Both the position numbers and the translations under genes were made by a program. The notes under the pieces were generated by a model. That model had not been told where the DNA came from, ran no database searches, and saw only the letters and a list, made by a program, of their open reading frames with translations. Positions 35,601 to 46,848 of a stretch of DNA of 64,000 nucleotides are shown here, piece after piece. Position 1 is the stretch's first letter. The number at the start of each line of letters is the position of its first letter. Source of the DNA: Tetracentron sinense (lineage: Eukaryota; Streptophyta; Magnoliopsida; Trochodendrales; Trochodendraceae); assembly GCA_015143295.1 (NCBI GenBank), contig CM026557.1:23531760-23595759 (forward strand), given 5' to 3'.

Positions 35601-38600
35601 AATAAATAAATTCAAAAATTAATAGTCTATGGAGATGGTAGATTATCAATAAACTACTCCCATATATTTTATTGGTTCATTTGGAAAAATAAAGTAATTT
35701 TAAACAACTAAAACCCAAAAGTCCGATAAGAAAAGCCTTATATTTTAGTCTTCAAAAATATTTTTATCAACAGGATCAAAAAGTCAACAATCAGTTCAAT
35801 TGAAAGACTTACATTCAAGATTTAAAAAGGAATTCTAAGCATATGGTAGGTACCCCCATTTAAATTCATCAAAACTGCTCCCAAATTTAAATTTCAAAAG
35901 AAACAAACTCCAAATTTCTCGTTCAATGCTAAATTTATATTTTTAGCCATCAGGGCCAAAAATTTAACTTCCAAATTACAAGGCTTTATCCAATCTTAAG
36001 GGCTAATAATTTTTCAATGTAGTCAAGGCGTCTAGGTGATGCTTAGGGAATTAGGTCTAGCTAGGCAAGCCGTTACCTAAGCGATAAAAATAATTAAATT
36101 ATATTATATATATATATGTTAAATATATATGTATATATATATATATATAATATTAATATATACATATACATAACAATTCAAACCTCCTAGGGTTGACAAA
36201 AATGTAGGCACATTAACATTTAATGTTGTAAAACTTGAATGTAAGTCTTTTTCTACTAAATTGTAAGTTGAATTTTTACCTTGTAGATGAAAATATTTGT
36301 AAACACTAAAATATGAGACTTTTTTATCAGACTTTTGGGTTTTCATAATGTTTTTTTATAATAGAATTTATGAAATTTTAAATTGTGAGAACTGAGAAAC
36401 AACTTAGCATTTGCAAATTGAGATTTTAAAAAAGACGCTAAAAAATAGATTTTGTTTTTGAATTGGAAAGTTCATTTTTTATTCTTCAAGAATTTGGATC
36501 TAGGATCATTTTTGAATCCAAATGAGGGTATAACCTTATTTACATATAAATATCTTAAGTAAATGAGATATTTATATGTAAATTAACTATAAAACTGTAA
36601 CACAGGATAACTATTAAAGGATTCAGGTGACTACCGCCTGCCTAGAGAGGTGCTTAGGCGGTGGCAGTCCAAAACTACCTAGGCGACCGCCTAAACATCA
36701 CCTGTGACACCTTGACTACACTGTAATTTTTAATATGTAAAAACAATTAGAACACAAAAAATCAGTAAAATTATTTCAAACGAAGGCTTCTATATAGTGT
36801 TATATTCACTACATACTCAATCTCAAGCATCGAGTGACATTTATGAAAAAAATTCACAATTCTCGGATTTATAACAGATGTACATAAAATGTTCACATGA
36901 GTTGGCCACATTATTGTTAATATATCTGGCTCACTTATAATGTATCACTTTATTCAATTTATTATCCCATACCGTTTGAGCCAACACGACACACAATGTA
37001 ATACTATGTTTGTATCATGTAAGGAATTTATCTTATGATCGTAATTTAATATTTTATTATTTAATTCATTGAATATAAGGTTTTAATATTTAAATTGTAT
37101 TGCTTATATTTAGTTAAGTGACTATTTTTTGTATTTTTATAGCTATTTGTCAGCATGACCACCTTTTTTAACTTATAAAACTCTGAACTCTCATATGTGT
37201 GGTTACAAATGTAGTTGCGGGATTTCATTTAGTTTGTGTTTAGCTTATATTTGCATTAAAAGAGGTTTTATGTAAGGCATCCATGTTTTTCCTTGTGTAT
37301 CAAAACATTTTTTTTGCGTACCTTAAATTTTTCTGACATATCCAATCCATATGGACCGATAAATATCTGAAAATCAACTTAGTGATACGGCACCCGATAC
37401 CGATATTTTGAATCATGCCTGTAATAAGCTATTATAAGTGTGTTTTACCAAACAGGATATTTCAAATACGTACATTTTTCCAGAATATGGATGATGTTAC
37501 CAAACGGGCTTATTACCTAAAAATTTAAGCTCTTCTTGAAGACCTACTACAAATAGTGTTTATTTTGACAGATAGGAGTTTTCAAACACACCCCGAGTTA
37601 TAATAGAAACTCAACAAAGAAACCAAAAATAAAATCTAATTAAATAGCCGGACCATGGTGAGCTGTATGCCTGTATTAAGGACTTAAAATAGATCTACAA
37701 TCGAGGAATGGGATCCAAATAACAGCTTGGACAAACAGCATAGCCCACTCCATGATCTAGACAATAATGGTCTAAGAACCCAAGCCACAATTAGGTAGTG
37801 TGCTAAAAACCCACTTTACTGGCTGGACATTCATCGGCCTATGTGCCTGCTGAAATAAAACACACTTTCAAGTTTTCAGATGGGCCAATAGCATCAGACA
37901 GAAGGCCTTCTAAAAAATGAACCACCCATTTCCACTTGAAACCTAATAAGCAACAATCATAAGAAACATAGAAGCAATACATGAGGAACATTCCTCTAGC
38001 AGTCGGAGATTTCTACACCTTGAGAGTATTAATGGTCCCCTTTTTGCTACATTTCTAGCTTTGAGTTAACAAACACACTCCAGAACTTTGTCAACCAAGA
38101 TATTCTCATGAAGAGGGAAGAAAGAAACAGTATATGTTTTATTTCCTCAATTATATACAATGGTTGATTTTTTGATGTTATCAGAACTACTTTTTCCTTC
38201 TTCTTTTTCTTTTTACTTTTTATTTTTCTTTTAGCATTTTATGTGGGTGTCTTTCATTTCCGATTGAAAGAAAGTACCAATGAGTCACTAGACTAGAGTA
38301 ATATTACTAGTGCTCGAATGTGACCTATGCCAGAGCTGTGGTATATTCCCAATTGGAAAAATGTCAAATGGTACTAAATCAACCCTAGTAATCAACCCAA
38401 AAGTGTAACATTTGAAATCCTCTCAGGCTCACACTGCAAAAACTTGGAAGTCGATCATCATCGCATATCAACCCCATTTACTAAGTCAACTAAATAAACG
38501 AGAATTCCCCTTTCGGATCATATTCAATATCAGATGAAATCAAATTGAAATCTCCATTCAGGAAGAAAGTTATCCCTATATTCTTTGTTTCTACGAGTTG

Positions 38601-39337
38601 CACAAAAAGATTTCTCATGGTATCAAGACTTTAAGAGTTCAAGGGCAAAGCTTCTTGACCACATAATTAAGGGGATACTTGTCTGACAATTCACCTCCAT
38701 CAGTTCAGACCAAATTCAAGAAATCATTTGAGTTGTGAAAGTTCAATGTTTTAAACTTCAAGATCTTCAGTTATTTTCACCAAAGGGAAAAAATCGCCAT
38801 TTATTAAAAGTAATGAGCTTCACTTGTGATACTCTTAATCGTGCAACCTTTGCCATAGAAATTCGTGAATTCAAGCCACTATTCATGACTGTAAGCTCAA
38901 CCAAAATCAATATCTTCAAAAGGGAGCAAGCTAAGAACTGAAATATAACCATCAAATTAAGTAAAACTACTCACTGTATCCCGCTGCAAGCTATACAAAC
39001 AAAAGTCCAGAAATTTGGACAGACATACTGTGGACCCTGCACCAGAAAAAAAAAAAAAATGAACAATCAGGAAATTCAATCTAAGATACGGAAACAACAA
39101 AAACCGAACAATCTGTCCTAATTAAAGTATAAAAACAACTACTTCAACAAGGGTTTCAAAAAACAGATGCAAAATTACAGACTCAAAACCATCGAGATTG
39201 AAATTTCAGGAACGAAAAGATGACGAGAATATAGAAATTACCAAGCTATTACAGTTGATGCATCTTCGATTCGGTGGAAGTTTCATGAGACCTCGGATAA
39301 TTTTCTCATTTCGCTCCTCTTCTTTTTTGCTACTCAT
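26604..39337 (-). CDS. AGD14: ADP-ribosylation factor GTPase-activating protein, AGD14 type
   Basis: Thirteen exons: 39337-39242, 39036-38975, 34574-34487, 34403-34342, 34253-34157, 33993-33544, 32582-31845, 31632-31492, 31413-31294, 31195-31109, 27269-27140, 27055-27010, 26658-26604. Splice sites are GT/AG and phases agree, giving 723 residues. ArfGAPs stimulate GTP hydrolysis on Arf GTPases in vesicle budding. The N-terminal ArfGAP domain (about 10-130) has Cys26, Cys29, Cys46 and Cys49 in the C-x2-C-x16-C-x2-C zinc finger, and Arg54 in GIHREF as the likely catalytic arginine. The long C-terminus is Ser/Pro-rich, with six DLF or NLF motifs in exon 7 (such as VDLFQPP) and NPF motifs at 632-634 and 720-722, as expected for binding of coat adaptors and EH-domain proteins. 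The start ATG is followed directly by the domain. Introns 2 and 10 hold transposons. The AGD14-type assignment rests on GIHREFTHRVKSVSM and the NPF end. Confidence 0.95.
27351..28330. mobile_element. Inverted-repeat transposon (MULE-like) in intron 10
   Basis: Left end ATGGTTTAAAATTTCGATATG and right end, reverse complemented, ATGGTTCAAAATATTG. Both ends continue into CGATACG-type words. The flanks CTTGTGTTC (27343-27351) and ATTGTGTTT (28331-28339) agree at seven of nine positions, so a 9-bp target duplication typical of Mutator-like elements is probable. The AT-rich interior encodes nothing credible. The block at about 28060-28210 matches 37152-37310 in intron 2. Confidence 0.75.
28340..31108. 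other. Remainder of intron 10 of the ArfGAP gene
   Basis: No coding exons fit the reading phase here: exon 10 ends in phase 0 at 31109 and exon 11 resumes in phase 0 at 27269. The DNA is AT-rich with repeat-like words (GTGTCCGTGTC near 30320, GTATCTGTACTC near 29363) that suggest further decayed elements without clear ends. Confidence 0.45.
32755..33290. repeat. Direct repeats flanking an inserted segment in intron 6
   Basis: A 65-bp block (about 32780-32844, AGGAGATCTCTAACAAC...) recurs at about 33225-33289 with few changes, 444 bp apart. A second shorter pair, GACCTCCATTCTATG, is at 32761 and 32851. Between them is AT-rich DNA with AATCTCGCAAG and GAGATTTAACCGAGA words. Either a local duplication or an insertion with a long target duplication. 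Confidence 0.75.
34806..37414. mobile_element. Larger member of the same inverted-repeat family, in intron 2
   Basis: Left end GGTTTAAAATATAGGTATCG; right end, reverse complemented, ATGATTCAAAATATCGGTATCG. About 150 bp near its right side (37152-37310, including AGCTTATATTTGCATTAAAAG) matches the intron 10 element in the same orientation. It is 2.6 kb, partly because another element is nested at 36016-36723. No target duplication is evident, so the left boundary is approximate. Confidence 0.65.
36016..36723. mobile_element. Nested MULE-like MITE, 708 bp
   Basis: Ends AATGTAGTCAAGGCGTCTAG and, reverse complemented, CAGTGTAGTCAAGGTGTC; the inverted similarity runs on through GGTGATG.TTAGG. Flanks TAATTTTTC (36007-36015) and TAATTTTTA (36724-36732) form a 9-bp duplication with one mismatch. 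The interior contains an AT microsatellite at about 36104-36160 and no gene. Confidence 0.8.
37415..38974. other. Remainder of intron 2 of the ArfGAP gene
   Basis: No exon expected: exon 2 ends in codon position 2 at 38975 and exon 3 supplies the single missing base at 34574. Contains only short uninformative frames. Confidence 0.5.
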
Positions 39338-39975
39338 TTTCTGAGGTGGGAAAAGAAGAAATCGAGCCTAGAAAAGCAGATAGATTCCAGGATCCAAATT
39401 CCAAACCCTAAAAAAACTTTGAATATGAAAAGATTTTCCCCAAAAGATGGTTATTTCTAGTAGAAATCGACAGTTTGAGCTGCGAATCTAGGGCTTGGAA
39501 TTTGACGGAAAAGGATCAGTCAGAAACAGCTCGATTATTAGAGACGTTTTCCGATTATTCTCTCCTTTATATTTCCGTCTTCCTTTTTTTCTTTTTTTTT
39601 TTAAATGCGTTTTCCAGATGAGGGGTTTTAGTTTTAACTTCTTCGGTAACGGACTCGTTTGCTGTTTCTGTCTCGGTCGATCTTAATTCTTAACCCCATG
39701 AAGTGAGATTCAATTACGATAATACCCTGGCTTTCGGAAACGAAAATGAAAAGGAGAGCGCTAGCGTCATGCGAATGTAATGCGCGTGAAGGACAGTTTG
39801 TGTCTTTGCACGACACGTGGAATGTAAATGCCTCAGTTCAAAATAACTTCAAACCCAGTTTAATGACCTAGCCGGGTCATGATCGGTCTCGGAACAATTT
39901 AATTGGATCTGGGTAGGGCCGGGTTACGGCCCATCGCCGCCATTGACACCCCTATTAAAAATCGGCAGTGATTAG
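39338..39975 (-). promoter_or_regulatory. 5' untranslated and promoter region of the ArfGAP gene
   Basis: Directly upstream of the start codon at 39337. Pyrimidine-rich DNA typical of plant leaders lies close to the ATG on the coding strand. I see no unambiguous TATA box, so the start of transcription is undetermined. Small frames here overlap on both strands and are not supported. Confidence 0.4.
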
Positions 39976-39980
39976 CACAC

Positions 39981-40263
39981 CATGCATTTGATTATGTAAT
40001 CAAATGTCACAGCTGTCCCTTGTGGATTTGATTATTCAAATGTCACGGTTGTCCCTTTCAACACTCCTTTAACTATGGTTAAACTTAAGAAAATTAAAAT
40101 TAATATTTTAATTTTTTTTTCTTTTTAAAACCAAAGTTAGATTGTTTAACCCTAAGAGTGAATGAATCTTAACCATAGTTGATGTATGGTAAAAAAAAAA
40201 AAAAGGAGGGGGACATGGACCAATGAGGATTGTGCATTTGACTACATAGTCAAATGCAGCAGT
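39981..40263. mobile_element. Small MITE-like inverted-repeat element
   Basis: GCATTTGATTATGTAATCAAATG near the left end and GCATTTGACTACATAGTCAAATGC near the right end are each palindromic and are inverted counterparts of one another. The interior TTTAACTATGGTTAAACTTAAG and CTTAACCATAGTTGATG also form an inverted pair and resemble the 23.7-24.5 kb array. Target duplication not established. Confidence 0.55.
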
Positions 40264-40532
40264 AAGTTAAGCATTTCCCAACAAATTTTATATATAAGAC
40301 ATTAACTACAAATAGGAATTCCGGTTGAATAGAAATTTTTCAATAAATACCCCTTCTTAAAGCAATTTTTGGGTTGCTTCAATTGACTGGTCAACCTGAG
40401 CTCTTCTTGATAATTATTCTCTATATATGAAACCTAAAATATCATACATAGTTTCAGGCAAATTTTGCCCATTACATCAACTTTAGATAACAAAATATTT
40501 GATGAAGAAATGTCTACCTCCATATTTCTCCC

Positions 40533-41551
40533 TTATCTTTTTTTTTTTGGGGTAAGAAAACCCATTTCATTTAACCAAAGAAAGAAGGAATAGGAACAAG
40601 ACAAATCTCTCCCGATGGGTAACCCGGAGAGGTCCCTATTTGGATTTCGGCTACATAAACTTTCATGTAGGGCCTTTTGAGCCATAGCATGCGCATTGCC
40701 ATTGCTTCCACGCCGGATGAAGTTAAACTGGACTTGAACTTCCCTAATGGTGCTAAGCATGTGAACGATATCATGAAGAATGGTTTGAGTGTCCTAGTGT
40801 GGAGAAGTGTTTAAACCGTTGAGATAGTCAATAAGGATTTTTGCATCCGATTCAATTATAACATGGGACCACTTGTGCCGAATAGCCGTTTGAAGACCCA
40901 TCTTAATCGCCACCGCCTCTGCAGTGCTGCTACTCCCCCCATTAAGAGCCTTACAGAATCTCGCTATTGTTTCTCCTTTGAAGTTTCGGGCCACGCCCCC
41001 TGCTCCAGTTGGTCGCTTGGGAGGACGGCTCCATCCACATTGAATTTTATCCATTCACGAGTTAGGGCAGTCCATTTACCTTCCTCAGGGGCTTCTGAAG
41101 ATGTGGAACCTTTGGGCTGTAACTCGGAAACGTAGCTTTCAATTTGAGAGATAACTATTGGGGGGTTCGGTCGGGCATTGTTAAACAAAACCTTATTTCG
41201 TAACTTCCATATAAACTATAGGGTGATGCACAGTCGGGAGGCCAAATTTGAAGATTTCTTCGAAAATTATGGGTGTTGGGTCCACTTCTTCCACCATGAG
41301 TTAAACTGGAGGTCACCCAAGTTGTGCAACTGAAGGTTGAGTTGGGACCCGAACCAAATGCTCTGCGCACATGAGCAATCGAGGAATAAATGGGAGTTGG
41401 TTTCCTCTTTAGAGTGACACAAAGGGCACTGCTCTTCAACCACTATTCTTCTCTTTCTCAGATTGGTGCCACGGCTAGAGCGTTGTGATTGGCTCGCCAA
41501 GGGAATATTTTCATCTTTGGGGGAACAGGGATCCGCTAAATTTTCTGCCAA
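40533..41551 (-). pseudogene. LINE ORF2, zinc-binding C-terminus and RNase H
   Basis: CPLCHSKEETNSHLFLDCSC is the zf-RVT type region. Then EWIKFNVDGAV (first catalytic Asp), GGVARNFKGETIARF, STAEAVAIKMGLQ (Glu) and VIIESDAKILIDYLNG (Asp) form a plant RNase H of the kind fused to L1 elements. It ends RRGSNGNAHAMAQKAL, where the usual last acidic position is not clear. RNase H would remove the RNA strand after reverse transcription. Several frame breaks. The poly(A) tail follows at 40549. Confidence 0.88.
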
Positions 41552-41906
41552 GCACTATCGTGGGAGTGAAGGGGAGTGTTGCTCAAAGAGGGGGTCATGG
41601 AGTCAACCAAGCTCTTAGCCAAATGGCTAGCTGAACTAACCTTGAAGGCCCCTGATTTGGAATAGTGTCATACCAGTCTGTCTGGGAGGTCAAAAGAGCT
41701 GAGAGGGATCTTGAGTATCTCTCTAATAGAGTTACTCGTGAGGTTTCTTTACAGCCTATCCGTATTCCATTGGGCTGTATCTCTGTTTATGAACGTCGAA
41801 ACCTTGATATTAGTGAGGGAGACTCCTAGTAAAGGGATGGGTGAGGCAAGGTTGGCACCCATGGGTCCGATCCCACCAAGACCTCTCTACCATTTCCGAT
41901 ATTCCA

Positions 41907-43601
41907 TCACAAACCTTGCGTCAGGATATTGTGGCCGGCCATGATACTCCGCCACCCCCACGATGGATTGGAGCCCATCTTTGCGGAAAGGAAAGATGAT
42001 GCTGGAAAATATTTCGCTTTGAAAACTTTTGCCCATAATGATTGAGGTTCCTTTAGGATTCGCCATCCTTGTTTGACCAAAAGACCCAAATTAAAGGCAT
42101 AAAAATCCCTTAAGCCCAAACTGCCCATCTCTTTGGACTGGCAGAGTCTCTTCCAATTGATCCAATGTATCTTTCGTTTCATCGCCTAATTCCACCAAAA
42201 GCTCGTCGTGGCTGAATTTACTTCATTTATCCATCACTTAGGAAGCTTGAAACATGACATGGCATATGTAGGAATGGCTTGGACGATAGCTTGGATCAAA
42301 ACACCTCGCCCCGCCTGCGTTAGCAGTTTTCCTTTCTAACCTTGTAAACGAGAGAAGATGCGCTATTTCAGACTTTCAAAAATATTGCCTTTTGATCGGC
42401 CAAACTTTGTGGGCAATCCAAGGTATTTGCTTGCTGGGGTTATATGCCTAATTTTTAAGGAGCTCGCTATCAACCTTTTGAATCTCCCAGGGGTGTTTAC
42501 ACAGAAGGAAATCCTGGACTTATTGTGGTTTACCTTCTGGCCGGATGCCCTCTCATACCTATCCAAGATCTTAAGAAGGTTGGTCGGTTCTCCGAGGTTT
42601 GCTTGTAAAAACACCAAACAGTCGTCTGCAAATAAAAGATGAGATATTATGGGAGCATTTCGGGCCACTGATATACCACTGATGAGGCGTTGCTGGACCG
42701 AATCTTCAATCAGGCTAGATAAAGCCTCCGAGCAAAGTATGAACAGGTAGGGGGACAGTTGCCTCAGTCCTCTAGAAGGAACTATATTGCCCTTTACCTC
42801 TCCATTTATGTTGATCGCATAGGAGACCGAAGAGATACATTTGTGGATCCAAGATATTAACTCTGAACAAAACCACATCTGCCTTATCATTGCCAAAAGA
42901 AAACCCCATTCAATTCTATCATATGCCCGATTCATGTCTAACTTGACGGTCATCATCCGATTCCCCCCCCCCCCCCCCCCCCTCCATTTTCTCCAAAGAA
43001 AATAGAATATTTTGTGGGAGACCATAATGTTATCTTGAATGTGTCGACCTCGGATAAAGGCCAATTGGGCCAGGTGAATGATTTGATCCAAACAATCCTT
43101 CAATCAAGAGACAAGAATTTTTGCGATTACCTTATAGTAGACATTGCAAAGACTGATTGAGTGGAAATAGTTCACTGATTCTAGGCTTGCCACCTTTGGA
43201 ATCAAGACAATGTGAGTTTTGTTTATCTGTGAGAGATCGTTTCCCCCCCAGAAGAAATGCATAACCACGTCACTCAAAACAAGTCCCATAGTCTCGTAGT
43301 GCCTCTGGTAGAAAAGACCTGGCATGCCATCAGGTCCCAGCGCCTTGATGGACCCTATATCAAAAATAGCATCTTTTATTTCTTCAGAGGAAACTCCACG
43401 GCACAGGGCTGCATTCATATGGGTGGTGACTCTCTGAAGAATGCCTAAAATTGTCTGGGGGATGTCTTGAGGTTGAGAAGAGTTGAATAAATCGTAGAAA
43501 TGTGTTTGAATATGCGTCTCCACTCCCTGTCCCGTCATGATCCAGTGACCCTGATCATCTTTTAGCGCGACAATCCGATTCCTTTGCCTGCGATGGATCA
43601 T
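41907..43601 (-). pseudogene. LINE ORF2, reverse transcriptase domain
   Basis: Order of blocks: ALGPDGMPGLFYQRHYETM, HIVLIPKVASLESVNYF, LAQLAFIRGRHIQDNIMVSH, MMTVKLDMNRAYDRIEWGFL, SRGLRQLSPYLFILCSEAL, SHLLFADDCLVFLQA with the FADD catalytic pair, then the SGQKVNHNKS and SKYLGLP blocks and GSLGLRDFYAFNLGLLVKQG. The expected RGLRQGDPLSPY lacks G-D-P, an exact in-frame loss of three codons at about 42752. A 20-C tract at 42963-42982 adds a glycine run. Stops at 43104 and 42363 and a later shift break the frame. Confidence 0.9.
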
Positions 43602-43768
43602 TGATGTGTGGAAGAACTAAGTATTTTTATCGCCCATGTTCAGCCAGACTGCCTGAGATTTTTGCCTCCAGAAGGCTTCTTCTTGGTTGAAAGTTCTATC
43701 TAACTCGATGGTTAGATTTGCTATAAGTTGTCAAGTCTCTTGAGAATGATCTCTGGATTGCAGGTAGC

Positions 43769-44761
43769 CTATTTGGGATTGTAGGTGCTTAATTCGAGTC
43801 TGCAGATTTTCAAAAGTTTGTTTATTTCAACTCCCAAGGCTGTTCGACAGAAACTAAGTTTCCGGTTAAGAACTTCTTCGGGTGGGCGAGCACAGGTTCT
43901 GTTCCAGGCATCTTTGATGATATTTGGACATTCTTCGTGGGATTCCCACATTTGCTCGTATCTGAAAATGCTCCGCCTTTTACGGGATTTGAAATCTGAA
44001 CCGAGGATAATAGGGTAGTGGTCCGATCCGATGGCTGGGAAAACCCGAACCACCTCAGAGGAAAAGGTTGTTCTCCGATCTGCGTTGGTGAGCACTCAAT
44101 CAAGCCTTGCTTCTATGAAATCATGTTCAGCCCTCTTATTTGTCCACGTGCATTGCGGACCTTGGAAACCAAGGTCCATGAGGTTTGCAGCTAATATTAT
44201 TGCTTGGAAGCATCGAATATGAGAAGGATTTGAGGGGAGTCCTCCCCATTTCTCACTAGGATCAAGGATCTCATTGAAATCTCCAATGCATGCCCACGGT
44301 CCCACTGTGTTTTGCCCCTTCTCTGCTAGCTGGGACCACAACTGTCTTCTCGCTTGAGCACTCGTGTGGCCATAAATGAAGGACATCCATCTCCCATGAC
44401 TCGAAATTTTGCAGCCAGTGAATTCTTGCATCAATACAGTTTTTGTGGGCTGATGTTATCGAAATGGACACCTCCATATGCCATTGGAGGGCAAGTCCCC
44501 CTGACATTCCTTCCAGATCAATAGTGAACACATTATCCATCTTCAACTTCTGAGCCACTTTGGTAATTACTTGATTTTTGTTTCCATTAGAAAAACTACT
44601 ACCGGCCGATGATGAAGGATGAGCTCCTTCAGCATACGAACTGTCCAGACTAACCGATCCCTTGACAGTTCTAAGCTAAGGTGATCATTGATGATGGGGT
44701 GGCTGCTCCTTGGCAGGCACCCCTTGGATATCATTGTGAAGCTTTTGATAGCAGTCCTCAT
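43769..44761 (-). pseudogene. LINE ORF2, endonuclease domain
   Basis: VRMLKELILHHRPVVVFLME is the entry into the endonuclease; GPWACIGDFNEILDPSEKWG carries the GDFNE catalytic motif, and IGSDHYPIIL the SDH motif. This nuclease nicks target DNA for target-primed reverse transcription. The domain is spread over at least two frames (44761-44567, 44558-44271, then 44434-43769) with an internal stop at about 44096, so it is non-functional. Confidence 0.88.
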
Positions 44762-44914
44762 TTCCCAGGTTCTTCTCCAGGCTAGGGTGTTGAACTAGTA
44801 CAGGCTGCTTCCACCTGTGGGTTGAGACGTCATTTGATGTGGTGTTGTCAGGAGCTTGGCAAGGTGGTGATACAGAGAGGACACTGGTTTCAGTATGGTG
44901 GAAGTGTTCTAAGT

Positions 44915-46195
44915 TCAAACCATTGTAGTTGGGCTTTGAAGGCTGGGGGTTATGGAGGGAGTTGGGTTGTGTTTAAGGCTTAGTTTTGGGTTGCTTTGGT
45001 AGAATTTCCGAAAGGCTTTTTCTGGTTTAGATGGGTGGGTTGGAGCTTCAGGGGGCGTCAGTGGATGTGTTTGGGCTTGGGCCTGTTGGTCTGTGTAGTG
45101 TTTGTGAGGTTGTGGCTGATCAGTGGCCAAAAACAAAACAGACTGGGTTGGTTCAATACCGGGTGAGGGAATTGGACTCGGACTATGATGTGATGGAACT
45201 TGGGATGATTTAGACCCTTTAATGGACGATCTGATGCCCCATCTCTTCCCAGGTGATGGGGGAGATCTTTTCCCTTCTGGATGTAGGTGAATGTGGCGGG
45301 ATCGGTGCTGAACTTCTTCAGAAATTGTTGGTTGTTGGACACTACGTGTCAATCCTTGATTGATACGATTCATAGTCATTTTAATGGGTATGGCATAAAC
45401 TGTCCCACTATCGAAGACATGCTTTTTGCTCTGTACGACTAGTTCTGGGCTAACATCCTTATCCGCTGACGTGGCGTCTGTCATCCTTTCCGAATGGTGT
45501 GCATGGTCCATTTTGCTAGAGTCTTTCTCGACCTCCATGGCCACTAGTGGGTCTTCTTTTGTATCATCCTCATAGCTGTCATTTGGAAAGCTACCCTCCT
45601 CTGGGTATTGAAGCATATCCCATAGAGGCCAATTTTGGAAATGAAAGTGCTTTGCTCGGAGCCACTACCCATAAAGCTGCCGTCCCTCTTCAACCATTTG
45701 TTATTACACACCGGACTGTTGGTGGGTTGCTATCCATTCACAGTGTTTGTTATCATGTCCCATATGGCCACAGTTATAGCATGTCGATGGCAGCTTTTCA
45801 TAGGTAACAGGAAATATCGCCGGGGTATTATCCTGGAGTGCCAGCACCACGTATGGTCTGAGCGATGTTTGGATATCCATACGAAGACGCAGCCTCATGA
45901 ACTTCCCACGATCTAGACCTGTCACCGACATATTCATCTCCTCGATTGTATGGACCTGTGATCGAGAGTTCCAAGCACGGAGAGTGGTTTTCTTTGCGGC
46001 CTGAATATTTATTGGTCTATCCGCCTCGAATTTACCTATAAAACTGTGTTTACACTCGGTAATACCTTCAGCTAGGATTGATGGGTTGATTTGGATGGGT
46101 GTGTTTAGCTTTTGGATAGCTAGCTTGATGGTCAGCTCCTCGAACAACTCATCTGTATGTGGTATTACTTGGGAAGAAGGACTTCCTGAAGCCAT
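44915..46195 (-). pseudogene. LINE ORF1 (RNA-binding, zinc knuckle)
   Basis: Starts MASGSPSSQVIPHTDEL at 46195 and continues in one frame for 427 codons, with stops near 45704 (two adjacent TAA) and one TAG shortly after. FMRLRLRMDIQTSLRPYVVL and the knuckle CYNCGHMGHDNKHC match the DUF4283 and zf-CCHC_4 pair of plant LINE ORF1 proteins, which coat the element RNA. The DUF4283 part is shorter than usual. After the stops the frame keeps WLRAKHFHF and a long Ser/Pro/Thr-rich tail (45616-44915), typical of the linker. Confidence 0.85.
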
Positions 46196-46370
46196 GGAGG
46201 ATAGTCCACTAAGGGTAATGGCTGAGTGGAGGGTGAGGAGGGGAGGGGGGCCAAAGGGAAAGAAAACAAATAAGGGAAACTGAATACCTACCAGCTATCT
46301 AACGAATCAGTGGCCGGAGGTAAGGGAGACTCTCGCCGGCAGCATCACGAGAGAAGGAAGGGGTCACTTT

Positions 46371-46845
46371 CTGAATCTTTTTTATTTACATATCATGTAG
46401 GAAGGTTGCAGCTACTTTTAATTTAGTTAGCATTTGTTCTAGTTAGTAAATGAATATATCAAATGTCACACTCATTTCAAGGATTCTATCACCGGTTTCC
46501 TCGAGATAAGATATACAACTTTGTCGTTTGAGCGATGAGGCAGGTATAAATTATGTCCTTTTGCATGCCAATATGCATATTAAGTTGCTTCTTTATTGGC
46601 ACATGATAACATTACTATTTTAAAAGTGCTTTGAGATAGGTAGCTACGGTCTTTCATATAGCATGCTGGGCTTTTCCCAATAGTAGTGTGTACCTCCTTT
46701 GGGGGCGGCAAAATCAGGTTCAAGTCTCAATGTGGCAATTAAGAGGTTCACTCTATGTACTAACCTAACTCCTAACCTACCTAGTTATTGATGACTAAAC
46801 CATCTAATGTCTTTCACTAGTGCTATCAATCTCCATGGTGGTTCC
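46371..46845. other. Spacer between the LINE and the CACTA-type end
   Basis: No gene or defined repeat recognised. Confidence 0.4.
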
Positions 46846-46848
46846 ACT

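Larger units (their letters stand above)
40538..46370 (-). mobile_element. L1-type LINE with RNase H, nearly full length, disabled
   Basis: Reading on the minus strand: 5' leader, ORF1 with zinc knuckle, ORF2 with apurinic-type endonuclease, reverse transcriptase, C-terminal zinc-binding region, RNase H, then a poly(A) tail of about ten residues at 40540-40549. Stops and frameshifts break both ORFs, so it cannot move by itself. The target duplication was not found. It lies tail to the ArfGAP promoter side, about 1.2 kb upstream of that gene's start. Confidence 0.9.

Noticed and set aside
45031-45213. Plus-strand frames across the LINE region
   Set aside because: They are shadows of the minus-strand LINE ORFs, which carry the recognisable motifs.
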